In this document: positions 1 through 5,268 of the stretch, piece by piece
Numbering within the stretch: position 1 is the stretch's first letter
Layout of the letters: each line of letters begins with the position of its first letter
Origin: an uncultured Sutterella sp.
Lineage (GTDB): Bacteria; Pseudomonadota; Gammaproteobacteria; Burkholderiales; Burkholderiaceae_F
Assembly (NCBI GenBank): GCA_905212345.1
Contig: CAJMEC010000073.1
Span: 1-5,268, forward strand
Reading direction: 5' to 3'
DNA: 5,268 bases
Made by a program: the position numbers and the translations under genes
The notes under the pieces: generated by a model
The model's database searches: none
The model's input: only the letters and a program-made list of their open reading frames with translations
Told to the model about the DNA's origin: nothing

Positions 1-2
1 GA

Positions 3-1556
3 GATCTCGATGGGAACGGATTCGCCGCCCACATCGATGCTGGCAACTTCAACAGACCCGTCTGCCGCATCGATGCCGGCAAACGCATCATGGTGATTGC
101 CGACTACGACTGCGACGGCGCCACCGCTTGCGCGGTCGCTCTTAAAGGGCTGCGAAGCATGGGCGCCAGCGTCGATTATTTGGTTCCTGACCGTTTCGTT
201 TACGGCTATGGCTTAACACCCGCCATTGTGGATTTAGCGGCACAAAAGGGCGCCGAGCTGATCCTTACCGTCGACAATGGGATGGCCAGCATTGACGGTG
301 TCGCCGAAGCAAAAAAAATGGGCATCGATGTCATCATCACGGATCACCACTTGCCCGCGGAAACCTTGCCGGCAGCCGCCTGTATTGTTAACCCCAACAC
401 GCCGGGATGCAATTTCCCCAGCAAAAACTTGGCCGGTGTCGGCGTCATGTATTACGTTCTCATGGCCCTTCGAGCAGAATTTCGTCGACGCGGAAAATTT
501 GATGCTAAAACGCAGCCGCGTCTTGACGCTTTAGTTGACCTCGTCGCATTGGGCACAGTGGCTGACGTCGTAAAACTTGACCGCAACAACCGGATTTTGG
601 TTCAGCAGGGATTAAACCGGGTAAGAACGGGTCACACGCACCCGGGAGTCAAAGCGCTATTTGAAATTGCCGGACGGCCGAGCGCACAAGCCAAAGTGAG
701 GGATTTCGGTTTTGTCATCGCCCCCCGCATTAACGCGGCCGGGCGGCTTGACTTGATGACAGCAGGCATAGAGTGCCTGATGAGCAATTCTGACTCCGAT
801 GCGCAGCATTACGCCAAGATTCTTGACGATTACAACCGTCAGCGTCGAGAATTGGAGCTAGACATGCAGTGGGATGCGGCCGTGCTCTTAAATAAGATTG
901 ACGTCACGAAACGTCATACTTTGGCTTTATATGAGCCAACGTGGCACCAAGGCATTGTCGGTTTGGTTGCAAGCCGCATTAAGGAAAGCAAACACCGTCC
1001 GACCATTGCCTTTGCCAACGCCGCCGACGGCGAAATGAAGGGATCGGGCCGCTCGATTGAGGGTGTTCATTTACGCGATATGCTCGACCTTGTGACCAAA
1101 ACCGCCCCGGGTATCATTAAAAAGTTCGGTGGACACGCCATGGCCGCAGGGCTGACCATCGACGGACACCGGTTTGATGACTTCTGTAAAGCATTTGAAG
1201 CAGTCGTGGCTCAAAATTGCGAAGAAGATGTTTTCGAGCGACACGTGCTGGTTGATGGTGACCTTGATCCGAGAGATATTAATATTGCTCTGATTGAAGC
1301 CATCAATGCGCAAATTTGGGGACAAGGTTTCCTTCCACCCCTTTTTGCCAATGAATTTAAAGTTCTGCATCAAACGGTGCTCAAAGGCGGTCATCTGAAA
1401 TTGATGTTGGAATTAAACGGCTCTCGTTTTAACGGGATCTTTTTCAGACGCTCGACCGAGGTTCCCTCGGTCGCCCGTCTGGCATACCGGCCGGAGATCA
1501 ATGAATGGATGGGGCAGCGAAGCATTCAGCTTGTGATTGAGCAGCTCGAAGGTTAA
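3..1556 (+). CDS. recJ: Single-stranded-DNA-specific exonuclease RecJ (5'-truncated by window edge)
   Basis: RecJ is a cytoplasmic Mn/Mg-dependent 5'-3' exonuclease on single-stranded DNA, acting in RecF-pathway recombination, mismatch repair and base excision repair. The frame is open from base 3 with no start, so the true N-terminus lies outside; by recalled comparison with E. coli RecJ (about 577 aa) roughly 45 residues are missing. Counting from the first in-frame ATG (base 90), the DHH-phosphoesterase motifs are ADYDCDGATA (4-13, metal-binding Asp), VDNG (61-64), TDHHLP (84-89) and ALGTVADVV (153-161). The DHHA1 domain follows, with HQGIVG (286-291), GSGRS (318-322) and GGHAMAAG (347-354). 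The C-terminal OB-fold-like region ends with NEWMGQRSIQLVIEQL. The ATG at 90 is not the real start, because the upstream residues (AGKRI) read straight into motif I. No frameshift is visible in the body. The next gene, tpiA, is functionally unrelated. Confidence 0.96.
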   Translation, partial: DLDGNGFAAHIDAGNFNRPVCRIDAGKRIMVIADYDCDGATACAVALKGLRSMGASVDYLVPDRFVYGYGLTPAIVDLAAQKGAELILTVDNGMASIDGVAEAKKMGIDVIITDHHLPAETLPAAACIVNPNTPGCNFPSKNLAGVGVMYYVLMALRAEFRRRGKFDAKTQPRLDALVDLVALGTVADVVKLDRNNRILVQQGLNRVRTGHTHPGVKALFEIAGRPSAQAKVRDFGFVIAPRINAAGRLDLMTAGIECLMSNSDSDAQHYAKILDDYNRQRRELELDMQWDAAVLLNKIDVTKRHTLALYEPTWHQGIVGLVASRIKESKHRPTIAFANAADGEMKGSGRSIEGVHLRDMLDLVTKTAPGIIKKFGGHAMAAGLTIDGHRFDDFCKAFEAVVAQNCEEDVFERHVLVDGDLDPRDINIALIEAINAQIWGQGFLPPLFANEFKVLHQTVLKGGHLKLMLELNGSRFNGIFFRRSTEVPSVARLAYRPEINEWMGQRSIQLVIEQLEG

Positions 1557-1569
1557 TGCTTGCACCGCC

Positions 1570-1597
1570 TTGTTTTTTCTTGATTTTCGTCTAAAAT
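1570..1597 (+). promoter_or_regulatory. Possible sigma70 promoter for tpiA-secG
   Basis: In the 69-bp gap between recJ and tpiA, TAAAAT at 1592-1597 matches five of six bases of the -10 consensus. TTGTTT at 1570-1575 is a weak -35 (TTG conserved), with a 16-bp spacer. The A/T-rich surroundings and the position about 30 bp before the tpiA start fit. Nothing resembling a terminator separates recJ from tpiA, so readthrough from recJ is also possible. This is a consensus match by eye. Confidence 0.4.
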
Positions 1598-1625
1598 TAA
1601 GGCCTTTATTTTGGGTGGTGTCGAT

Positions 1626-2390
1626 ATGACTCGTAAGCCTTTTGTTGTCGCCAACTGGAAAATGAACGGCAGTCTAAAAGCCAATGATGAATGGCTTTGC
1701 GCTGCAATGCCGCAAATGAGCGGCACGCGCTTAAATTGCGATGTCGCGGTTTGCGCGCCTTTTGTTTACATTCCCCAATTGGTGATTGGCTTTGAGCATA
1801 GCGCCACGTTAGTGGGCGCGCAAAACTGTGCCCAATACGCTCAGGGCGCCTACACCGGCGAAGTGTCCGCCGCGATGCTTGCCGATGTCGGTTGCGATCT
1901 GGTTATTCTCGGCCACTCCGAACGCCGCACGCTTTTCGATGAAACCGATGAGACGGTTGCTGAAAAGGTCCAAGTCGCATTTGATAACGGTGTTATGCCG
2001 ATTGTCTGCGTTGGTGAAACGTTGCAAGAGCGCGAAGCCGGCAAGACCATTGAAGTGGTCAGCCGTCAGTTGCGTGCCGTTTTGGATAAAGTCGGCATCA
2101 TGCCGCTGGTGGCCGGTGCGGTGGCCTACGAACCTGTTTGGGCCATTGGTACTGGAAAGAGTGCCAGCGCAGAAGACGCTCAAGCCGTTCATGAAGCTTT
2201 ACGTGCTGTTTTGGCAGAAGTTGATCAAGAAGCCGCTCAACGCACACGTATTCTTTATGGTGGTAGTGTCAAGGCAAAAAACGCCCCGGAACTTTTTGCA
2301 CAACCCGATATTGACGGCGCATTGGTTGGCGGCGCGTCATTAAAAGCTGAAGATTTCTTGGCTATCTGCCACTGCGCGGATAACCTGTAA
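1626..2390 (+). CDS. tpiA: Triose-phosphate isomerase
   Basis: Interconverts dihydroxyacetone phosphate and glyceraldehyde 3-phosphate in glycolysis and gluconeogenesis; a cytoplasmic homodimer with a TIM-barrel fold. The 254 residues match the usual bacterial length of about 250-255. Catalytic elements are all in place: NWKMN with Asn10 and Lys12, the electrophile His97 in GHSERR (96-101), the base Glu169 in YEPVWAIGTG (168-177, with flexible loop 6), YGGSV (211-215) and the phosphate-binding loop ALVGGASL (232-239). I chose the ATG at 1626 because it places MTRKPFVVANWKMN exactly as in the family and has a GGGTGG ribosome-binding-like stretch at 1613-1618. A TTG at 1611 in the same frame would add five residues and sit on top of that site. 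secG follows after 47 bp with no terminator, so the two are probably cotranscribed. Confidence 0.97.
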   Translation: MTRKPFVVANWKMNGSLKANDEWLCAAMPQMSGTRLNCDVAVCAPFVYIPQLVIGFEHSATLVGAQNCAQYAQGAYTGEVSAAMLADVGCDLVILGHSERRTLFDETDETVAEKVQVAFDNGVMPIVCVGETLQEREAGKTIEVVSRQLRAVLDKVGIMPLVAGAVAYEPVWAIGTGKSASAEDAQAVHEALRAVLAEVDQEAAQRTRILYGGSVKAKNAPELFAQPDIDGALVGGASLKAEDFLAICHCADNL

Positions 2391-2420
2391 TTGAAAAAAA
2401 TTTAAAACCATTTTTGAGTT

Positions 2421-2426
2421 AAAGGA
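2421..2426 (+). promoter_or_regulatory. Ribosome binding site of secG
   Basis: AAAGGA lies 11 nt before the ATG at 2438 in the A-rich tpiA-secG gap. It supports that ATG as the start, giving MSSMLVSIAI with the first membrane helix immediately following. Confidence 0.6.
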
Positions 2427-2437
2427 AAATAGTAAAG

Positions 2438-2809
2438 ATGTCCTCCATGTTGGTCTCCATCGCAATCGTGGTGCAAATTATCTCCGCGGTCGCCGTGATC
2501 ATTTTGGTCTTGCTGCAACACGGTAAAGGCGCCGACCTCGGTGCTGCCTTCGGCAGTGGCGCGAGCGGTTCCATTTTCGGCGCTTCGGGCTCTGCGAACT
2601 TCCTGTCTCGCTCCACAGCTGTGGCTGGCACGCTCTTTTTCTTGGCTACCATCGCTTTGACTTTGGGTTCCGGTGCGTTCAAACAAACCTCGGCACCCAC
2701 CTCCGGAGTCTTGGGATCTGTCGAACAATCGCAATCTGTTGACGCAGATCAAACAAATACGACGCAACCTGCTGCTCCGGCCTCGCAATCTCAACAGATT
2801 CCACGCTAA
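2438..2809 (+). CDS. secG: Protein-export membrane protein SecG
   Basis: Small accessory subunit of the SecYEG translocon in the inner membrane; it stimulates SecA-driven protein export. The 123-residue protein has the family layout: membrane helix 1 (about 4-26), the conserved cytoplasmic loop LLQHGKGADLGAAFG (25-39) with FGASGSANFLSR (47-58), then membrane helix 2 (about 59-78). The remaining 45 residues form a Ser/Gln/Ala/Thr-rich, low-complexity tail, as is common and poorly conserved in beta- and gammaproteobacterial SecG. It sits between tpiA and tRNA-Leu, the typical betaproteobacterial position. No terminator lies between secG and the tRNA gene. Confidence 0.95.
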   Translation: MSSMLVSIAIVVQIISAVAVIILVLLQHGKGADLGAAFGSGASGSIFGASGSANFLSRSTAVAGTLFFLATIALTLGSGAFKQTSAPTSGVLGSVEQSQSVDADQTNTTQPAAPASQSQQIPR

Positions 2810-2857
2810 AATAGCGAACTCTGATTTGAGGGATTTTCTCTTAAGTTAATAGAGTCT

Positions 2858-2942
2858 GCGGCCGTGGCGAAATTGGTAGACGCACCATCTTGAGGGGGTG
2901 GCGGAGCAATCCATATGAGTTCGACTCTCATCGGCCGCACCA
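2858..2942 (+). tRNA. tRNA-Leu (anticodon GAG)
   Basis: This 85-nt class II tRNA has CCA encoded in the DNA. The acceptor stem GCGGCCG (2858-2864) pairs perfectly with CGGCCGC (2932-2938), followed by discriminator A and CCA (2940-2942). The anticodon stem CCATC/GGTGG (2885-2889/2897-2901, one G-U pair) encloses loop TTGAGGG with anticodon GAG at 2892-2894. There is a long variable arm with a GGA/TCC stem (2903-2905/2910-2912). The T stem ATGAG/CTCAT (2915-2919/2927-2931) encloses TTCGACT. GAG reads CUC and CUU leucine codons, and the long variable arm agrees with leucine identity. I see no convincing promoter in the 48 bp after secG, so it is likely processed from the tpiA-secG transcript. 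Confidence 0.97.
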
Positions 2943-2949
2943 AATTTTC

Positions 2950-2983
2950 AACCCGAACTGATTGAATTTCAGTTCGGGTTTTT
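2950..2983 (+). terminator. Intrinsic terminator after tRNA-Leu
   Basis: A perfect 11-bp stem, AACCCGAACTG (2950-2960) with CAGTTCGGGTT (2970-2980), has a 9-nt loop and runs into a T-run (2979-2983). It begins only 8 nt after the tRNA CCA, so it should end the tpiA-secG-tRNA transcript. No run of T follows the hairpin on the minus strand, so it appears to work in the forward direction only. Confidence 0.93.
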
Positions 2984-3043
2984 CGTTATTAATCACCACC
3001 TCACAGCCATTCAATCCACTCTGGTTAAATAAAACCACCTAAT

Positions 3044-3070
3044 TTGTTTTTGCTTTTTAGTTTCTCTAAT
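3044..3070 (+). promoter_or_regulatory. Weak candidate promoter for the EamA transporter gene
   Basis: The 125-bp AT-rich gap between the terminator and the transporter gene has no open frame of note. TCTAAT at 3065-3070 is one base from the -10 consensus. TTGTTT at 3044-3049 could be a poor -35 with a short 15-bp spacer. Because the strong terminator isolates this gene from upstream transcription, some promoter should lie here, but this particular assignment is tentative. Confidence 0.25.
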
Positions 3071-3108
3071 GATTAATCTTTGCTGAGTTAGTCTTTTGAG
3101 AAAAAGCC

Positions 3109-3954
3109 ATGCCTCAATACCTTCTTGCCATGACCATCTTCGGAACAATAGGGCTTTTCGTAAAATTTATCGAATTGCCCTCAACGGTCATTGCTCTGTC
3201 GCGCGGAGCATTGGGGACGTTTTTCCTGCTGTTGGTATTGAGGCTTTTAAAAAGACGTATCAATACGGCGACCGTAAAAAGCAACTTCAAACATTTAGTC
3301 ATAGCCGGTGTCGCACTGGGACTTAATTGGATTTTCCTTTTTGAGGCCTATCGATTAACGAGTGTTGCCACAGCCACGCTTGCCTATTACATGGCCCCCA
3401 TTATCCTTATTCTCCTCTCCCCGATTCTGCTTCACGAACGCGTCCCGTTGGGTAAATGGATTTGCGTCATTTGCGCCCTTTTCGGCATGTCGCTCATCTC
3501 CGGTGTTTGGGAGGGTTCGGAGAACGTTGCCTTAGACGGCATTACGATGGGACTTATCGCCGCCTGTTTTTACGCTGGCGTTGTCATTAACAACAAGTTC
3601 TTAAAGGGGCTCGATCCTTATGACTCGTCGATCGTACAGCTAGCCGTTGCAGCCATTGTACTTTTACCTTATGTCCTCTTTACGGTTGATTTTTCTGTTT
3701 TAAAGCCCGATACCACAACGATTGGTCTCACATTAGCGGTCGGTATTTTGCACACTGGTGTGGCTTACTGGCTTTATTTCTCGGCTCTTCCCAAACTCGA
3801 AGCCGCCCGCATTGCCATTTTCTCCTACATCGATCCGGCAATCGCTATTTTGCTTTCTGTTTTTGTGTTAATGGAACCAATGACAACCGCGGGCGTTATT
3901 GGCGCTGTACTAATTTTGGGTGCAGCATTGGCTTCTGAATTTGTGGAGAGGTGA
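3109..3954 (+). CDS. EamA/DMT-family transporter (RhaT-like permease)
   Basis: An inner-membrane permease of the drug/metabolite transporter superfamily, which usually exports amino acids, metabolites or small toxic compounds; the substrate cannot be read from sequence. The 281 residues form ten hydrophobic helices (approximately 4-20, 26-46, 62-80, 86-108, 114-134, 144-162, 174-193, 203-225, 233-254, 258-277). They are arranged as the two five-helix EamA repeats of the family. The loop EAYRLTSVATATLAYYMAPI (79-98) in repeat 1 and ALPKLEAARIAIFSYIDPAIAI (226-247) in repeat 2 are the equivalent conserved segments, each followed by an acidic helix start (HERVPLGK; EPMTTAG). The ATG at 3109 is the first start after an in-frame TGA at 3097-3099; its ribosome site is weak (GAGAAAAA). 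It is a single-gene unit downstream of a terminator and converges with the minus-strand gene only 20 bp away. Confidence 0.9.
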   Translation: MPQYLLAMTIFGTIGLFVKFIELPSTVIALSRGALGTFFLLLVLRLLKRRINTATVKSNFKHLVIAGVALGLNWIFLFEAYRLTSVATATLAYYMAPIILILLSPILLHERVPLGKWICVICALFGMSLISGVWEGSENVALDGITMGLIAACFYAGVVINNKFLKGLDPYDSSIVQLAVAAIVLLPYVLFTVDFSVLKPDTTTIGLTLAVGILHTGVAYWLYFSALPKLEAARIAIFSYIDPAIAILLSVFVLMEPMTTAGVIGAVLILGAALASEFVER

Positions 3955-3974
3955 ATGATACGATAGCTTTCGAG

Positions 3975-4736
3975 TCACACTTCAATGATTTTACCGCCGT
4001 GGTCATCCACGTAATGTTGTACGAGCAAACGAACATTGCTCCTCAATTGAACGCTTAGGTGCAAATAGTCAGGCACTGACCAATAGTTATTGTCCAACAT
4101 TTCATGAACAATATGAGGAATTTCAAGCGTCTGGTCATTTAACCATTGACAATCATCAGCCGTGTAGGTCAACCAATTTTTAATGTTCGGGTCGTCTGTA
4201 AATTGATTCCAATCACTAAGCATCGGATTATTAACGCAATCGCTTCGCCAATACTCTCTTAGACCAAAACACAAATCTTCCTGCCCGTAATATCGGTTCA
4301 GATAACGACTTAGTTCTGACAAAAGCGCTCTCATCTTAAAGAAGTTGCTTCCATAGCTCATCTCATCTTCCAAGACATTTTTAGCACCCGTTGATTCAAC
4401 TTGGATTCCCGACTGAATGCACCAATCCGTCTCATTGGAGTAAGTCGGAGATTGAATCAAGCGGCTGACAATCTCAATGGATCGCGAGTGATTTAATTCA
4501 ACCAGATCCACGAGTTGACGGGTCACCTCCCAAAACAATTTTCGATTTTCTTCAGTATCCGGACAAGAGGCATTTAAACGCTGTTGTCGTTTAATAAGAG
4601 ACTGCTTAATGAACTTTCGTTCACGCTCTTCTCGATCTTTCAAACTGCTGACGTTATCAAACGGTTTTTTCCCAAAGATTGCTTTTTCAAGCGCTCGGAT
4701 TTCTTCAAAACAAGCGTATCGGTTTTCAACCATCAT
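3975..4736 (-). CDS. Hypothetical protein, unrecognised family, intact copy
   Basis: I do not recognise this 253-residue protein. It has no signal peptide or membrane helix and looks soluble. The N-terminal half is charged and probably helical (for example SLKDREERERKFIKQ near residues 31-45). The C-terminal 85 residues are rich in Trp and aromatic residues, with NPMLSDWN (170-177), CQW (196-198) and WSVPDYLHL (219-227). This last part is shared with the truncated gene just upstream, so it is probably a domain. I chose the ATG at 4736: it begins one base after the upstream stop codon and has GGAG at 4749-4752. A TTG at 4754 is in frame (259 aa) but overlaps that ribosome site; ATG at 4733 is also possible. 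The gene is AT-rich (25 G/C in 4141-4200) compared with the core genes. Tight coupling suggests it once formed an operon with its neighbour. No toxin, nuclease or immunity motif is visible. Confidence 0.8.
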   Translation of the reverse strand: MMVENRYACFEEIRALEKAIFGKKPFDNVSSLKDREERERKFIKQSLIKRQQRLNASCPDTEENRKLFWEVTRQLVDLVELNHSRSIEIVSRLIQSPTYSNETDWCIQSGIQVESTGAKNVLEDEMSYGSNFFKMRALLSELSRYLNRYYGQEDLCFGLREYWRSDCVNNPMLSDWNQFTDDPNIKNWLTYTADDCQWLNDQTLEIPHIVHEMLDNNYWSVPDYLHLSVQLRSNVRLLVQHYVDDHGGKIIEV

Positions 4737-4737
4737 T

Positions 4738-5052
4738 TTATTTTTTGTCTCCAAGCGAATAATCAGCGATTAATTCAATGTCAGCCTCTGTGCTATATCG
4801 CAAACGAAGCAAATCCGGTATCGACCAAAAACGATATCTAAGCAAGTTCTGAAAGACGAGAGAAATCTCACCTTGATATTTTTCAACCCAGGTGCACCCT
4901 TTGACATTAACCAAAAACCAAGTGCGAAGATACTCACGATCATAATCAGGCTCGTTCCAGTGAGAGAGATGCGGATCTGCAATCAAACCTTCATCGTAAA
5001 TTTCTTCTTCCGCAAAGTGTTTATCTTCTTCATTAACGGGACTTGTTGAAAT
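4738..5052 (-). pseudogene. 5'-truncated relative of the downstream hypothetical gene, cut by the IS element
   Basis: An open frame of about 105 native codons that ends at the TAA at 4738-4740, one base from the next gene. Its last ~78 residues align by eye with the C-terminus of the intact gene: DPHLSHWN/NPMLSDWN, CTW/CQW and WSIPDLLRL/WSVPDYLHL, about 19 identities in 72 columns with one gap. Compared with that relative about 130-155 N-terminal residues are missing, and the break coincides with the end of the IS element. The frame stays open into the element up to a GTG at 5110-5112, so a chimeric 124-residue product with about 20 IS-encoded residues is possible. No ATG exists anywhere in the native part; a TTG at 4986-4988 is the only other obvious start. 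I judge it a remnant, though the C-terminal domain could still be expressed. Confidence 0.7.
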
Positions 5053-5061
5053 TTGACATCC

Positions 5062-5083
5062 TCCTCGCCGTGAACGGCGAGGA
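5062..5083. repeat. Subterminal hairpin of the IS right end
   Basis: Nine perfect base pairs, TCCTCGCCG (5062-5070) with CGGCGAGGA (5075-5083), close a TGAA tetraloop. A GC-rich hairpin of this type beside the motif GACATCCTC is familiar from the right ends of IS605/IS1341-type elements, where single-strand structure is recognised by the TnpA transposase and also forms the guide-proximal stem of the TnpB RNA. Confidence 0.8.
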
Positions 5084-5095
5084 TTCCCTACGGTG

Positions 5096-5115
5096 TCAGT
5101 GGCTTGCGCCACTGA
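5096..5115. repeat. Hairpin spanning the tnpB stop codon
   Basis: Eight perfect base pairs, TCAGTGGC (5096-5103) with GCCACTGA (5108-5115), and loop TTGC. The outer three bases of the left arm are the tnpB stop codon read on the minus strand. There is no T-run after it, so it is not an ordinary terminator; it fits a structural element of the omega-RNA. Confidence 0.7.
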
Positions 5116-5268
5116 TCACTTCGATGGGTTCCTGCTGCTGACCCGCGCCATGGATTGCCTCCATCCGCTGATTCACTTGAGCTCGGCCTACTTCGCCGAG
5201 CTCCCCACAGGCCGACATGCGCTGCCCGCGCACCTTTATATTTCTTGCCCCGACCACGTCGGCATTTT
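5096..5268 (-). CDS. tnpB: TnpB RNA-guided nuclease, C-terminal fragment (rest outside window)
   Basis: TnpB of IS200/IS605 elements is a compact RuvC nuclease guided by a reRNA (omega-RNA) made from the element's right end, and the ancestor of Cas12 enzymes. Only the last 56 codons are visible, ending in TGA at 5096-5098. They begin with NADVVGARNI, the conserved block just after the zinc ribbon that carries the RuvC-III aspartate (the D). Then comes the family's typical tail KVRGQRMSACGE and a 35-residue variable C-terminus rich in Gln and Glu. The Cys pairs of the zinc ribbon and the other RuvC acidic residues lie outside, so activity cannot be judged. The visible part has no stop or frameshift. 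Its GC content differs strongly from the adjoining host gene. Confidence 0.9.
   Translation of the reverse strand, partial: NADVVGARNIKVRGQRMSACGELGEVGRAQVNQRMEAIHGAGQQQEPIEVISGASH
5179..5203. repeat. Hairpin inside the tnpB 3' coding sequence
   Basis: Nine perfect base pairs, GAGCTCGGC (5179-5187) with GCCGAGCTC (5195-5203), and a 7-nt loop. It encodes the residues GELGEVGRA of the TnpB tail, in which base pairing seems to constrain the codons. It is the third stem of the predicted omega-RNA. Confidence 0.7.

Larger units (their letters stand above)
5053..5268 (-). mobile_element. End of an IS200/IS605-type (IS605/IS1341-like) element, extends beyond the window
   Basis: This stretch holds the tnpB 3' end, then a compact GC-rich subterminal hairpin (5062-5083) and an abrupt change to AT-rich host sequence, the layout of the right end of IS200/IS605-family elements. 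G/C is 38 of 60 in 5161-5220 against 25 of 60 in the neighbouring host gene. These elements have subterminal hairpins rather than inverted terminal repeats, and I see no inverted repeat or target duplication here. The exact tip is uncertain by several bases; I place it at about 5053, at the TTGACA just outside the hairpin. The left end, and any tnpA, lie outside. Confidence 0.85.
5053..5268 (-). ncRNA. Predicted TnpB reRNA (omega-RNA) scaffold
   Basis: In characterised IS200/IS605 elements the guide RNA overlaps the 3' part of tnpB and runs to the element's right end; the next bases of flanking DNA act as guide. Three perfect hairpins lie here in that order on the minus strand: 5179-5203 in the coding sequence, 5096-5115 across the stop codon, and 5062-5083 at the element tip. 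The guide would then be read from about 5052 down to about 5033, in the truncated host gene. The scaffold's 5' boundary may lie outside the window. This is inferred from layout and structure; no transcript has been seen. Confidence 0.5.

Noticed and set aside
1071..1394. Minus-strand open frame of 107 codons inside recJ
   Set aside because: It lies wholly opposite the conserved recJ coding sequence and its translation has no recognisable domain or ribosome site; a shadow frame.
1611..1625. TTG start giving TpiA five extra residues
   Set aside because: It would overlap the probable ribosome site, and the ATG at 1626 places Asn10 and Lys12 as in the family.
1809..2343. Long open frames on both strands inside tpiA
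   Set aside because: All overlap the fully conserved TIM-barrel gene in other frames and show no family features of their own.
2402..2794. Two minus-strand open frames opposite secG
   Set aside because: Low-complexity Arg/Ala/Pro-rich translations mirroring the secG coding sequence; secG itself is unambiguous.
2804..2816. Small palindrome CGCTA-AAA-TAGCG over the secG stop codon
   Set aside because: Only 5 bp with a 3-nt loop and no T-run; too weak to call a terminator and likely chance.
2826..2851. Possible separate promoter for the tRNA gene (TTGAGG with TTAAT downstream)
   Set aside because: Spacing is far too short (9-14 bp) for any -10-like hexamer, so no promoter is called.
4584..4841. 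Plus-strand open frame of 85 codons across the junction of the two minus-strand genes
   Set aside because: Phe/Ser-rich translation without motifs, antisense to two related genes whose homology supports the minus strand.
5053..5058. Perfect TTGACA, like a -35 promoter element on the plus strand
   Set aside because: No -10-like sequence lies about 17 bp downstream (the IS hairpin, GC-rich, is there); it is better explained as the tip of the IS element.

Overview
The window looks like a chromosomal segment of a betaproteobacterium. It is probably a member of the Burkholderiales, and a Sutterellaceae-like gut organism is one possibility, but that finer placement is a low-confidence guess. The reasons are the RecJ motif I style (ADYDCDGATACAV) and the gene order tpiA - secG - tRNA-Leu(GAG), a well-known arrangement in Burkholderiales, where the nuo (complex I) operon normally follows. 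No nuo gene is present here.

Left half (1-2983, + strand) is core genome. It begins inside recJ (single-strand DNA exonuclease), which runs to 1556. After a 69-bp gap with a plausible promoter come tpiA (triose-phosphate isomerase, 1626-2390) and secG (Sec translocon subunit, 2438-2809). A tRNA-Leu(GAG) gene at 2858-2942 is followed at once by a strong intrinsic terminator (2950-2983). tpiA, secG and the tRNA have no terminator between them and probably form one transcription unit.

Right half (2984-5268) looks accessory. A 125-bp AT-rich spacer leads into a ten-helix EamA/DMT-type exporter (3109-3954, + strand). Facing it on the minus strand are two AT-rich genes of a family I do not recognise: an intact one (3975-4736) and, upstream of it, a 5'-truncated relative (4738 to about 5052). 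They share a C-terminal domain with the patterns PxLSxWN, CxW and WS(V/I)PDxLxL.

The truncation coincides with the end of a GC-rich IS200/IS605-type element that runs off the right edge (about 5053-5268). It carries the last 56 codons of tnpB on the minus strand, including the RuvC-III/NAD..ARNI motif. Three strong hairpins, one in the coding sequence, one across the stop codon and one at the element end, are what is expected of a TnpB reRNA/omega-RNA. If so, its guide would be read from the broken host gene.

The most notable points are the TnpB/omega-RNA end with a host-derived guide, the tandem unknown gene family broken by the IS, and the replacement of nuo by this accessory block after the tRNA terminator.
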